From: Lonicera japonica
Taxonomy: Eukaryota > Streptophyta > Magnoliopsida > Dipsacales > Caprifoliaceae
DNA length: 64,000 nt
Assembly (NCBI GenBank): GCA_021464415.1
Contig: CM038466.1
Coordinates: 21,763,017 to 21,827,016 of the forward strand
Reading direction: 5' to 3'
Shown here: positions 1 through 11,735 of the stretch, piece after piece
Position numbering within the stretch: position 1 is the stretch's first letter
How the letters are laid out: each line of letters starts with the position of its first letter
Position numbers and translations under genes: made by a program
The notes under the pieces: model-generated
What the model was told of the DNA's origin: nothing
Seen by the model: the letters and a program-made list of their open reading frames with translations, nothing else
Database searches by the model: none

Positions 1-2150
1 TACAACTGGTAAGGAGAAAAAGAGTGAGTTGAGATTTATACATATAGTACAATAATTGGGTAGATTTAAAAAAAAATACTTTTAGTTAAGTTTAGTTTCA
101 AGTAATTATATTTAAGATATATCGAATTTGAATTGGTAAAAATCTAAACTCAACTATTAATTCCCTATAAATAAAGTTAATCCTAGCATAATCCATTTAT
201 ATATTTCCGATAGTACTTTTTAGATTTTTAAAATTTAGAAATTATTAATCACATATAGGATAACCATATGCCAAAAGAATAATCGAGTAAGTTTAAATTA
301 ATATATTTACATTTAGAAAAGTTTAAATTATAATGTTTTACATTTAGATCAACATAATATTTAAACAATTAGAATTAGTTTTCAGATAAAATAAACTATT
401 ATTATTTTATTTTGAAAAAATTAATATTTGATATTTTCTAAAGTTTGGATATGCCATTATCACATAAAATTAACTTATTTATTATTTATTTTTTTATCCT
501 TCTCAATAATTATTATTATATTTTCTTGTTCAAATATTGTAAATATTGCTACTTTAATCCTGAGAGATAAATAAATAAATTCATGAGTTTTAATTTTTTT
601 AATAATTAAAAATGTAGTTGTTAATGTACATATGATATGATGCCCTTTGTATTTGTTTTTTAGAAATAAAAGGGTGTTAAAATTAAAAATTTTACATTCA
701 AAAAATTAATTTTTAGTATTTATAATAAGAAAATATAAATAAATTTGAGAATGTATAAAATAATTTTGAGTAATAGAAACTTATATCGAATTTCATATAA
801 CTAAATGTTAAAATATTAATATATAATTGATATTGATAGTAAGAACTACTCATATATACCTAATAATCGAATAATGGTAGGGAAAAATATAACTAAATTG
901 ACTTTTACTAATAAAACTATTCATACATACCTAATGTTCTAAAAAAACTAAATTTTAATTTAACCTATTCGATTTTATTTTTTAAAATTTATTAAGGTTT
1001 TAAATAGTTTAATAGTAATTAGGTAATTAATAAATACTTGTTTAGTATCATATAAATATGTTACATAAATAAAAATTAATAAAGAGACAAATACTTTTTT
1101 AGTTTATCACCTAAATTAAAATTAATTAGGATATAAATATATGTTTGGTTATCACATTAATGTGTGAGACGTCAGATTAAAACATAAAGAATCAAAATAA
1201 ATGTTAGCTAATAATCGGGAACATAAGTTAAAAGTCTTTGAGCTGTTGGATCAAAACATAAAGATTTAAATTAAATTCGAGCGACAACTTAAGAACATAA
1301 GTTTAAAGAGTTCTATAATATTAACACTAAGAGTTGTGTAGCGATAGTTTATGGTCAATTTACATAAATTGGAATTAATAAGGAGATAAATACTGTTTTA
1401 GTTTATCACATAAATTAAAATTAATTAGGATATAATTATATGTTTAGTTATCACATTAATGTGTGAGATGTCAGATTAAAACATAAAGAATTAAACTAAA
1501 TCTTAGCTAATAATTAGGAACATAAGTTAAAAGTCTTTGAGCCATTTGATCAAAACATAAAGATTCAAATTAAATTCGAGCCACAACTTAAAAACATAAG
1601 TTTAAAGAGTCCCATAATATTAGCACTAAGAGTTGTGCAACGATAGTTTATGGTTTGTTTTGGGGCGAATTATACCAGATTCAACCTCGACTTGTTTAAA
1701 AATATAACAATTTTGACATTAATCGAAGTTGAAAAGCGTTTTAACTATGATAGTTCGAAGACGCCGCATTTATTATATGGCTGAATTTACCCAGCTTCGA
1801 CACGCGGTATTATTAAGTATTTTTGGATATCTCCACGGGGATCGTCGAGACCTTAAAAAGACAGGTTTTTTTCACCAGATATATGTGTTTGTTTGAATTC
1901 AACATGCTATATTTATATGTATATAAGCTGGACATAACCTAAATCGCATTTATGTTTAGAATGTACCCATACTTATCACAATTAAATATATATATATATA
2001 TCGGGTCTTAGGGTCATGGTTGGTCAAAAACTTGTTGGAATGGGTATTTTGTTATCCTAAATTTCGATTGGTATTGCTAAGGTAGTTTTATTTATTATCG
2101 AACCAAATTTATAGGTTTTTTTAAAGTAACCAAATTTAAATTTCATTAAT
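1..2150. repeat. Copy 1 of a long diverged direct repeat (truncated by window edge)
   Basis: The sequence from base 1 onward aligns, with many substitutions and gaps, to the sequence starting near 3386. Both copies share the same order of blocks: a GTGAGTTGAG block, a block with 'atttatatatttyc', the 'aaaacataaagat' blocks, a block ending near TTTATTATATGRCT, and a final block with 'GGTCRAAAAC'. Copy 1 continues off the left edge. No open reading frame with a recognisable domain is present. It may be a degraded transposable element or an old segmental duplication; I cannot assign a class. A TA run lies near 1988-2001. Confidence 0.55.
1079..1660. repeat. Two tandem units of about 298 bp with internal subrepeats
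   Basis: The unit starting near 1079 (aataaagagacaaatact) recurs near 1377 (aataaggagataaatact) and the two stay alignable for almost 300 bp. Inside each unit the phrase 'aaaacataaagat' followed by an 'aacataagttaaa'-type phrase occurs twice, giving a sub-period of roughly 90 bp. Single diverged versions of this subunit also appear near 2700-2800, 4010-4190 and 6470-6600, several followed by the shared phrase cctgatttattaatagay. It is a noncoding dispersed repeat of unknown class. Confidence 0.6.
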
Positions 2151-3385
2151 TATGCTTAATGATGGCAAATTTCTTGAACAAAATCCTTTTTGCTTTCACA
2201 ATAATAATAATAATAATATATTTTTGTATGTACAATTTGTAAGCTTTAAAAAAATCATAAATTAATCAGTGTCCTTAGAAAAATGAACTTTAAATGCTAT
2301 TAAATTAAACTTTATTATATTTTGAAATTTTAGAAAAAAGTTGGAAAGAGAGAAAGTTGACGTGAAAGTATAGAGAAGATGTGAATATATATTACTACTA
2401 CTCGACATAATCTTTTATAGATAATTTACATATTAAATAATATGAGGATGCTAAAAATATCAAAAAACTATAATTTATAATTTATAATTAAACAAAATAG
2501 GAATATATAGTAGTACTGGATATGCTATTATATAAATAATTTACAAGTTAAATAATCCGGCACAAATGGGAAATATAGAAAAACTCTAAATTATAAATAA
2601 ATATTTAATGGCTATATAGATAAAATTAGAATTTTCATAGGTTTTAAACTCTTTAATATAGTTAGTTAACTAAATACATATCGTCAATATTACCAACATG
2701 CCATTATAATTTTAAGACTGTTGGATTAAAAAATAAACATTTACATTAAACATGAATCACCAGTTAAGAACATAAACACAAAAAATCCTATAATATCATA
2801 ACTAACCTGATTTATTAATAGACTAGCCAATATCCATATCTACGGTACAATTAATTATACTTATATGTAATTGGTGACACTATCAAAAATCATATTTATT
2901 GCTGCTTTTTTTATATCTATAATTACTTGTAATTTTAATAAATTTTTTTATCTAAGTTCTTATTCCAAATTTTCTATTTCTCAAAGAAATTAATTTAAAC
3001 ATTAACCTAAAAAAGTGGTAGTATACTATCAATTTGAGAGCAAGAGGAATTAATTTTTTTCCCTACGACATTAATTTTAATTTTTAATCTTAATTACATT
3101 TTAAAAATATAATCGTATGCCTATTATTCAAATAATAGTAAAGTAAATTAAGTCCATCTAATTGCATTTCCGTTACAATTAGGGATGATAAATTGATTGA
3201 TTCGATGGGTTTTCGACTAAACAAACACAATGAGAGGTGGACTATTTCTTTTTTCTTTTATAATCCAGAAAAGTATGGATTTTAAATGGCTTAAGTTCAA
3301 ATTTATGTAAATTTTGTTCATTTGACTCGACTCCACTAGAATATAACATTTTTTTCTTTAAATATTCTTATGATACAATATAATT
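2151..3385. other. Noncoding AT-rich spacer between the two repeat copies
   Basis: No coding region is seen. The block at about 2636-2850 matches the block at about 6416-6605 (both begin near 'gttttaaac' and end with 'cctgatttattaatag'), so this spacer also contains members of the local dispersed repeat family. An AAT trinucleotide run lies just before the region's start, near 2200-2218 of the neighbouring block. Confidence 0.5.
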
Positions 3386-4740
3386 ACAACAGGCAAGAAG
3401 AAAAAAAGTGAGTTGAGGTTTATACGTATAATAATATAGTAAATATGATATATTTTAATTTAACTTTTCAAAGAAACATACTTTTAGTCAAGTTTAGTTT
3501 TAAGTAATCATATTTTAAATATATTGAGTTCAAATTTGGCAAAACCCTAAATTCAACTATTGATTCTCTATAAATAATGTTAATCATAACATCCATTTAT
3601 ATATTTTCATTAGTACTTTTTGGATTATAAAAATTTAGAAATTATTGATCACATATAGGATAAGCGTAATAGTGTATGCCAAGAGAATAATCAGGTAAGT
3701 TTAAATTAGTATGTTTACATTTAGATCAATATAATATTTAAAAATTATAATTAGTTTTTGTAGAAAATAAACTATTATTAATCTATTTTGAAAAAATAAT
3801 AAATATAATATCAAATATGCTATAAGTTTTGGATATACCTTTATTACCTACCATTAACTTTTTTATTTTTATTTTTTGTATCCTTTCTCATAATTAATAA
3901 ATATTTGTGTAGTTATCACAAAAATATATTACATAAATTAAAATTAATTAGGAAATAAATATTTATTTAGTTTATCACATAAATTAAAATTAATTAAGAG
4001 ATAAATACATATTTAGTTATCACATAAATATGTGTGCCGTCGAATTAAAACACAAAGATTCAAACTAAATCTCATATACCAATTAGAAACATAAGTTACG
4101 AGAATCTCTAAGCTGTTAGATTAAAACATAAAAACTCAAATTAAATCTGGACCACCCCTTAAAAACACAAGGTTAGAGGGTCCTATAATATCAAGACTAG
4201 CCTGATTTATTAATAGATAATAATGTCTGTACCTACGGTACGAAAAATATTATTTAATTTTAGTTTGGAGATAATTATGTAGCAATGAGAAGTAAACATG
4301 TTTGAGGCAGGTTTGGCTAAACTAAAATTCGACCAATCTAAAATTGTGATAAATCTAACCACGACTTTGGGATGAAAGATGACTAACTTTGGAAATTCAA
4401 AACTTTCGTATTTATTATATGACTAAACTCACCCGACATTGACATGCACCGATACAATGTAATTATATAGTATTATAAAAGTATTTAAAAAAAATTAATT
4501 ATATATACTTAATTAGTTTCGGTTCAACGGGTTAAATTTACATGAATCCAAACTTGACTAAATCTAAGTCATATTTATATTACTTATATCTCCCACAATT
4601 TTAAAACATACACCCATTAGGGTTTGGTCGAAAACGCGTTAGACTGGACTCTTCGTTATTTTAATTGCTATTTCAAAGTAGTTTTTACGTTTACCGAATC
4701 AAATGGTTCATATTTTTTATTAGTATCTTTTTGAGTTTGC
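3386..4740. repeat. Copy 2 of the long diverged direct repeat
   Basis: It aligns to copy 1 (from base 1) across several blocks in the same order and orientation, with an offset of about 3.38 kb at the start. It is shorter overall because one of the two 298-bp tandem units seen in copy 1 is not duplicated here. The copy runs into a foldback element at 4747. No coding potential is seen. Confidence 0.55.
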
Positions 4741-4746
4741 CCTTTT

Positions 4747-4893
4747 AATAATATCCATAATTTGAGTTACTCTAGCTTTACTAATCCTTTGAATTAACCG
4801 CTACCGCCCCGCCTCACACCACCCCTCGGGGTTTGTTTGACAGATAACTCAAATGATTCGTAAAATGGAATATCTCAAATTATGGGTATTATT
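4747..4893. mobile_element. Foldback MITE, about 147 bp
   Basis: The left arm (ataatatccataatttgag) is the near reverse complement of the right arm (ctcaaattatgggtattat). The pairing continues inward: 'tttactaatcctttgaattaa' on the left pairs with the complement of 'ttaactcaaatgattcgtaaa'-like sequence on the right with a few mismatches. A GC-rich loop sits in the centre. The whole sequence would fold into one long hairpin. The superfamily is not clear and I see no certain target-site duplication. Confidence 0.65.
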
Positions 4894-6075
4894 GACGTAA
4901 TAATTTAAAAGACTCTCATTATACATTATGAAGAGTTTATTGCAAGTTTTTATTTTATTTTATTTTGCAATAGCATTAATTTATTTTACAATCTATCATT
5001 CATAAAATTTGTTTACTTTTTTGTTTATATATTTTTTCAATTCATGATTATCTTTCATTGTAACACAAATCATTCAAATAATATTTTTTTTAAAATAAAT
5101 AAATTAGGCTCATATGTTTTTCTAATAAACTAAAAGAAAATACAACATGTGTCTTATTTATTTAAATGAAAAGGCTCGTTTATGTTTTCAAAAATAAATT
5201 TAAAAGAAATCTTATAACATGTATCAATCAGATCAAATAACTTAGTTAAACAAAAATGAGGCCTTGCAAGTATTAAAAACATAAGTAATAATAAAAAAAG
5301 AATAAATAACTATATATCCATAGCAAAATGAACTTTAAAGGTAACTAATTTACTATTTCCATAATTCAAAATAAGAAAAGAAAAAGAAAAAAAATATTGT
5401 GTCCACTTTATGCGGTGGTTGTATTACACCAGTTCATACCCTTTATTCTAGTTATTGTAAAATTGAATATAAAAAAAATTGCATTATTTAATCATTGCTT
5501 GTATATAAAAAGAATTAAGAAAAAAAAATTTACACTTTTCGTTTTGAACTTCTCCAACTAAAATATTTTAATTTGATACGAATTTTTATATCTCTTTGTT
5601 GCATTTTGCAAGCCTTTTATGACTAATAATTAGCAAAATTTAGGGTAATTCAAAATTACTTTTTAGTTTTCTATAAAATTAATTTAGATGGAGATATAAA
5701 AATGTGATATAATTTCTAAATAGCTGGACAATTTGTTGTGAATATTTCAGTTTTTTCATAAAAATAAAATAAATTTACCAACAATTATTCAAAAATACTA
5801 GGACTTAATATATTGACAACTAATACAATAGGTTACATGGTAGAATAAGATTATCATAACATACGAAAAATCTTTTAAAAAATAATCAACAGAACTTAGA
5901 TGCTCATGTTCATATATTTGTAATAATTACCATTACCATGTCAAAGAAAAATTCAAAAGAAAATATGGACGTTCCAAGTTGAAATTTTATTAATTGCAAG
6001 TATAACAGTTTTTTTCCCGCTTATTAGTATAATGATATTGACTTTATTATGATATGATATGATAACAATATTGAC

Positions 6076-6107
<32 letters not shown>

Positions 6108-6415
6108 GGACACTAATCTCACTGAATTTATATGATATGATATGATATTTTATTTTTTATTTCATTAAATGGATTGATAATCTTAAAATATAATCATATA
6201 ATAAAATGTTAACAAATAATAACTATTTTTTGCACACAATCAATTATAGATAAATATTTTTCATATGATAAGATTTTTGTAAAGATAATTTACATTTTTT
6301 TAATAAACATAATTGAATTAGTATAAAATATATTTTAATAAAAGTTGGAAATATATAAACAATATAATTGTAGAAATAAATATTTAATTTAATTGATAAA
6401 GTTAAACTAAGAATT
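4894..6415. other. AT-rich noncoding stretch
   Basis: No gene is seen. The stretch holds simple repeats, notably a TTA trinucleotide run at about 6077-6106 and several 'gatatgatat' repeats around 6050-6150. Confidence 0.6.
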
Positions 6416-6620
6416 TTGATAGGTTTTAAACACTATTATATTTCGTCGGCAAATTAAAACCCATTATTATCATTTATATTACAAATATGTCATGATAACC
6501 TTGAGACGTTATATCAAAACATAAATTTCGATATTAAATCATAGCCACTAGTTGGAAACATAAATAGTTGATATATCATGGCTGACCTGATTTATTAATA
6601 GATATATATATATATATATT
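6416..6620. repeat. Dispersed repeat block plus TA run
   Basis: The block is related to 2636-2850 and to the subrepeats near 1.1-1.65 kb and 4.0-4.2 kb. It ends with the shared phrase cctgatttattaatagata and then a TA dinucleotide run at about 6602-6619. It is noncoding. Confidence 0.5.
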
Positions 6621-6871
6621 AATAAATATTTCAACAAAACTCCACAAACTGGAAAATACATTTTCTTTACTAATATAATAACATATTGGTTTAAATTAGG
6701 TTTAATTTGAAGGATTAGTCACTCTGCAGTGGTAAATGGACCAATTTATAAGCACTTTTGTAGATGGTGGGGTGGGACCCACGAAAGCTATTTTCAAGCA
6801 GTCTGCCCGTATAATCAATCAAGTCATACGGAATAGCTGATCGGGATTTCAACCCTTCTCCCTCTCCCTAC

Positions 6872-8328
6872 ATTCTTTTTTTTGAATAAAACAAAAGAAG
6901 CAAACTAACAACAAGCTAACTTCCCAAGCCAAAAACCAAGCTGAGAAGGGACAACAAAAACCTAATTTGCAGGAAGGGATCCACGAATAGCAGCTTTAAC
7001 CACAAAGTTAGTAGAAGCATTAGTTTGCCTTAAAATATACTCAAAAGACAGGTTTAGACGAGCATCAATCCTTTTGGCGTCTGAGATGATTGCATCTATC
7101 CCCCAAGGAGGGTCTAAATTTGACGAGAGCATATATATAACAACTTCCGAATCATTGCCAATAACCAAATTAGAGAGACCACGTATATCAGCCAAATTAC
7201 ACGCCCCTCTAACAAAAAGAGCTTCAGCCACCAGAGCAGAGGAAGCTTTCACTTTTTTGGCTAAACCGTCCACCAAAGAGCAATCCTTATCAATCAAAAG
7301 ACACGCTGAGCCAGCCAAAAAAGGATGATTAAAGAAAAGCCCCATCACAAAGCATAAATAAACATTTCTCCCGCAAAGAGTGAGCCAACAACTGTGAGCT
7401 GACTTGAAGACCAGAGAGAGAATGAGCTACATTAAGGCAATCCGAAACCATACCATTAATATAGTTGATCACCTTGAAAGAGGACCAAATCTCTTTATCA
7501 AAAACATTCTCTAGCCACTTGAGAAAGACAAACTTGCTTCCATTCTTCAAGCTTCCCCGCAACTCTTTCAATAATGAAATTTAGATCTTGAGACTTTGAT
7601 TTGTTACAAATGGAAGGAAGGCCAAGATATTTAGACTTTACATCCATTAAATTAATTCTGAGAAAATCATAAACCCAATCCTTATCCGCCCTAGAGGCAT
7701 TAGCGGATAAAACAACTCCAGATTTAGTTGCATTAACGAATTGGCCCGACACCTTGCCATAATCTTCCAAAGTTTTTGTAAGGAACTTCAAACTTTTCTC
7801 TTCCATTTTACAAAAAAATATAGTCATTCGCAAAAAATAAATGGGTAAGTTCTGGGCTTCTACGCCTTATCCTGATGCCGAAAAGCATACCATTAGTGCA
7901 ACCTTTCACCAAATTGTGAGAAAGAACATCTTGGACTATGATGAAAGGATACAGGGAGAACGGGTCACCCTGGCGTAAACCTCATTTTGGCTTGAACATT
8001 GATGAGGGTTCACCATTAATAAAGACTCAGAACGAAACAGTGCTTATGCATTGGAAAATAATTTTAACCCAATTTTCATCGAAGTCGATCTTCAAAAGCA
8101 TTGCAATAAGAAAATCCCATTCAACACGATCATACGCTTTGTTCAAATCAAGCTTGTATGCTACATCTTTTTGATACCCTTTTTTCTTCAATTTAAGATA
8201 GTGAAAAGCTTCATGGGCAACACTGATACTATCTTGGATAGTTCTTCCAGGGACAAACGCAGCTTGATTCGGAGTAATAACCTGCTGGAGGATAAGTTTC
8301 AGCCTATTCGCAACACATTAAACCAGTA
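6872..8328 (-). pseudogene. Degenerate L1-type LINE ORF2 fragment (reverse transcriptase + RNase H)
   Basis: Read on the minus strand from 8328 downward, the broken frames give reverse-transcriptase motifs in order: QAAFVPGRTIQDSISVAHEA, KLDLNKAYDRVEWDFL, GLRQGDPFSLYPF, then HLFFANDYIFL, then a thumb-like segment with EDYGKVSGQFVNATKSGV (about 7800-7740). After an internal deletion come the linker region (EIWSSFKVINYINGMVSDCL) and an RNase H domain (about 7348-6962) with EALFVRGACNLADIRGLSN. The catalytic FADD motif reads FAND, with the first Asp lost. Frameshifts and stops separate the blocks. A T run near 6871-6880 would be the poly(A) tail on the minus strand. The element is 5'-truncated: no endonuclease or ORF1 lies beyond 8328. 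It cannot encode an active enzyme. Confidence 0.9.
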
Positions 8329-8789
8329 GGGTTATTTTCGTCATACAAATATTAAAGAAGTTGCAATAATTTCAACTTTATGATTGACCGCTACTTGCGC
8401 TCCAATTTAGGCTTAGTGCGCGAACTATGGACTGCCAATAATTATTTTTCTTAACTTAAAATCACAAAATTTTATAAAAAGGAAAGTCTTCTAATAATAA
8501 ATGATGTCCAAATGGGTCAGTATCAAGTGACGGACGGATCAACACAAGGAAGGCTCCCCAACCATCTTGAGCCGGCATGTCTAACGTTTTTAACTAAACA
8601 AAAACCACTCATTTATATTTTAACCACTTATAGCCTCGTAATATACTTATTATCTAATAACAAAATTTGTTTGACTGTAATACTTTGCTAATTTTGGAAT
8701 GTTTATGGATAATCTCATATGCAATTCAGGCAGTCTACCTTATAAGAACATTTAAATTATACATTACGGTCAGGTACGAAGACTCGCAT
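8329..8789. other. Noncoding spacer
   Basis: No gene or clear repeat is seen between the LINE fragment and the next inverted-repeat element. Confidence 0.5.
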
Positions 8790-8970
8790 CATTTACTGAA
8801 CTTTGGGGGCCATAATTCTATCGAAATTGAGTAAGAGGTGTACAATTTTCATTTATTGGACTTTGAGGTCCATTTTATATATCAGCCCATTAAACCGTTA
8901 GTCAACCAAAAAATAATGCAAATTACTCAAACTCAATTTTAGCAAAACCATAGATCCCAAAGTCCAAATA
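8790..8970. mobile_element. MITE-like inverted-repeat element
   Basis: The left arm (about 8790-8834, with gaactttgggggccata and gaaattgagtaa) is the imperfect reverse complement of the right arm (about 8923-8970, with ttactcaaactcaatttt and catagatcccaaagtcc). The spacer between them is about 90 bp and itself contains a small 'ggactttgaggtcca' palindrome. A related right arm recurs near 10020-10060. The superfamily is not assigned. Confidence 0.5.
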
Positions 8971-9587
8971 ACCCCCATTTCTTTCCTATTAGATATTGCA
9001 TTAAAAAAAAAAACAAATTCAACAAAATCGTTACTTCTTTTTACTTTTTAATTAATACACGCAATTAATTGACCCACGTGTTTCAACCAAATGGAAGAGA
9101 GAAAGAGTGAAACTCGAACTTAAATACCTGTATAAATCTCAACCATTTATGCTTTTAAGTAACAATATTTATCACAGCCCTTCATTTTATTTCTCTTGTA
9201 TATAATAACATCACTACGATAAATTATTCTATTTAACAACACAGTTTAATAATTTAATTTGTAAATTATCAATAAACAAGATGCCGTTGAATTAAATACA
9301 CTCTTCCCTCCCACTAGGTTGCCTGTTCGTTTGTTTTTTTTCCTTTTTCGAATAAAGTTGCACAAGCAAATTATGAAAACTTAACAAATAATCCATAAAA
9401 AGTGTGGTCAATTAATATGAGAATTTAATTCTTATATCAAATAGTCAATTCATATTTTCTCTAAAAATAATGATTAGCATAATAACATAATGGTCTAATG
9501 ATTAATAAATATAAGTTAAAATGTGATATGAATCTCTTTAGCTTAAAAGTGTGGCTACATTCATTACATTCATTCTCTAGAAATTAA

Positions 9588-9873
9588 GGCTCCGTTTAAT
9601 TGCAAAGTGGAAAAGGAAAATAAATTGAGTTAGTTTTGATAAAAAGATGAAAAATAAGTTGAGTGATAGAGGTGATATCCTCTTAATTTTAAAAATTTTT
9701 TCATGAATAAATTTTCTTTGCTTGGTGATGAGTAAAAATTTTTCACCAAAAATATTGAAGGATAGATGATATATACTCATAAAATGAGTAACATCTCTCA
9801 CCTTATTTTCTATCTTTTCACACAAACTAACTAAATTTATTTTCCTTTTCCATCTTTGCAATCAAACAGAGCT
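9588..9873. mobile_element. PIF/Harbinger-like MITE, family A copy 1
   Basis: The terminal inverted repeats read GGCTCCGTTTAATTGCAAAG on the left and, in reverse complement, AGCTCTGTTTGATTGCAAAG on the right. A TAA trinucleotide flanks each end (9585-9587 and 9874-9876), which fits the 3-bp target-site duplication of PIF/Harbinger elements. A close relative in the opposite orientation lies at 42351-42635, with the same length and TAA flanks. Reading frames inside are by-products of the element and are not genes. Confidence 0.8.
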
Positions 9874-9919
9874 TAAGTCTTGATAACTCACTCGTGGCAC
9901 CCAAGTTCTAGTTTGTATT

Positions 9920-10065
9920 ATTTTTACGGTTGATTAACGGTTTTAATAATTTGATTAATATAATTGTCTAAAATGAATTTTGAAATTCAAGAAATAGATC
10001 TGTGGACCCTTAACTAAATTTCGGTAAAACTATGGACTCCAAAATCTAAATGTCTCCAAAAAAAA
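9920..10065. repeat. Fragment related to the 8790-8970 element
   Basis: The phrases ggttgattaacggtttt and 'cggtaaaactatggactcc' match the reverse complement and the right arm of the 8790-8970 element. It looks like a partial or strongly diverged member of the same family. Confidence 0.35.
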
Positions 10066-10984
10066 TACATTGATTATTTCATGAGTTTTTTTTTTAAATA
10101 AAAAAAAATACTGCCCAATGCAATTTTTGATAATTAGTAACTTAGCCATTTAAATAAATTGATACATTTATATGTTTCTTTATTTATGTCATTCAACATT
10201 TTTTTTCCTTCTCATAAAGGAGAAGAGGGTGAATGGTGAAGAATAATTTCAGTAGGGGTGGGGGATAAAAAATGGTCCAACGGGATTAGTCCGAATCACT
10301 TTATGGTACTCTTTGCTTCCAAGGCATGTACTCTTTACCATCATCATCAACTCCACGCACTAGTCATACAAAATACACTCGGTAATTCAGTAAAATGTAA
10401 TATATTTAGATTATATTTAGGAAAACTCTACATTGATTTTAAAATTAAAATTACTTTTTCAATATAAAACAAAAACGACCAATATTAAAGAGACACTTGG
10501 CATTACTCAAATTATTGCAAAAGACTCAAAACACTTTCGAATTCACTGCAAAAACGATTTACACCAAATGGGACAACAACTTGTCAAGATGAATTCAGTA
10601 CAAAAATAATTTTTCAGTAAATCCACGTGCAATTACTAAAAATATTTCAGTGCAAAAATAATTTTGTACTAAATACGTGTGCAATTATCAAAAATATTTC
10701 AGAGCAAAAACCCTTTTGTATTAAATTCGAGTACAATTTAGCATAGATAATCAAAATCTTTCGCATTCAAATAAACAACTTGCAAAGAATAGTAATGTCT
10801 TAATATTATTTATTCCACAAAAATAGAAAAACATTTTCATTCATATATCAAAATCAAAATTACATTCTTTTAAAATTAAAACTAAAGAAATTCGAAAAAA
10901 AATCTCGAATACCATCATACCAAGAATTTCAATTCTAAATTATTCACTAAAAGTAATTATACTATGCCGCAGTAAAATTTAAAT
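10066..10984. other. Noncoding stretch with short repeated phrases
   Basis: No gene is seen. Between about 10590 and 10740 the phrases 'ttcagtgcaaaaata' and 'tgcaattaycaaaaatattt' recur two to three times, a weak degenerate tandem pattern. Confidence 0.4.
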
Positions 10985-11735
10985 AATAGATGCAATGCAC
11001 GTCTTCTTGTTATGATATTCATAACGGTTACACCTTCCACACTTTTGTTTCTTCTTTGTACTTGAACCGGCGCTCTTAATTTAATTCTTTTTAGAACGAC
11101 TGGGTTGAGTTTTATAATCAAGAGGTAAAATTTTTAATATATCCAATACATTAGTAGGACGATCAGAAGTTGGCACTGAATAAATTGCATGAGCATAAGA
11201 GCTCTGAAAATTACATGTAAAGAAGCAATGATCGCAATTGTCATAAATAACCTTCTTATATGTCAAAATACACAAAGCGGCATGTGAACATGGGAAGCCA
11301 TCAATCTGCCATGAATTACAACCATACTTCCATGTTGAAAGATTTACGAGATAAGATTTTTTCTCTATAACTTCAAAGACGGAATCAGATGATTTGACAA
11401 CCCTTCATGTCGAACTCTTATTAACCTTATCCTTCAAGTATTTTTTTACCTTCGGACATAAGATAGTTTTTTCAATTTCTTGACATTTCACGTCTATCCG
11501 ACATTTGCTTTATTATTTTCACACGAATTTGATCTAACATTGTTGTTATATAAAGATTTTGTTCATTTGCAACCCACGAGTTATAACTTTCGACTATATT
11601 AAAATACATAACACCGTATATTTTTTCCAAAAAAATGCATTAACCCAATGATCAAGTAGTGCGCCCTTACAAAAATCTTCCGTAACATTATTCGCAAGTG
11701 TTTTAAGGTCATCGTACGCATAATTTAAATATAAC
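10985..11735 (-). pseudogene. MULE (Mutator-like) transposase C-terminal fragment with SWIM zinc finger
   Basis: On the minus strand, from 11735 downward, broken frames give [20 protein letters not shown], a frameshifted segment with [44 protein letters not shown], then the SWIM-type finger STWKYGCNSWQIDGFPCSHA followed by ALCILTYKKVIYDNCDHCF. Next comes the tail YAHAIYSVPTSDRPTNVLDI with a basic stretch, and a final cysteine-rich segment near 11060-10985 reading [16 protein letters not shown]. This order (end of the catalytic domain, CxCxnCxH SWIM finger, P-rich linker, CCHC-like knuckle) is typical of plant MULE transposases. At least two frameshifts and a stop interrupt it. The catalytic N-terminal half and the terminal repeats of the parent element were not found here. 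Confidence 0.8.
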
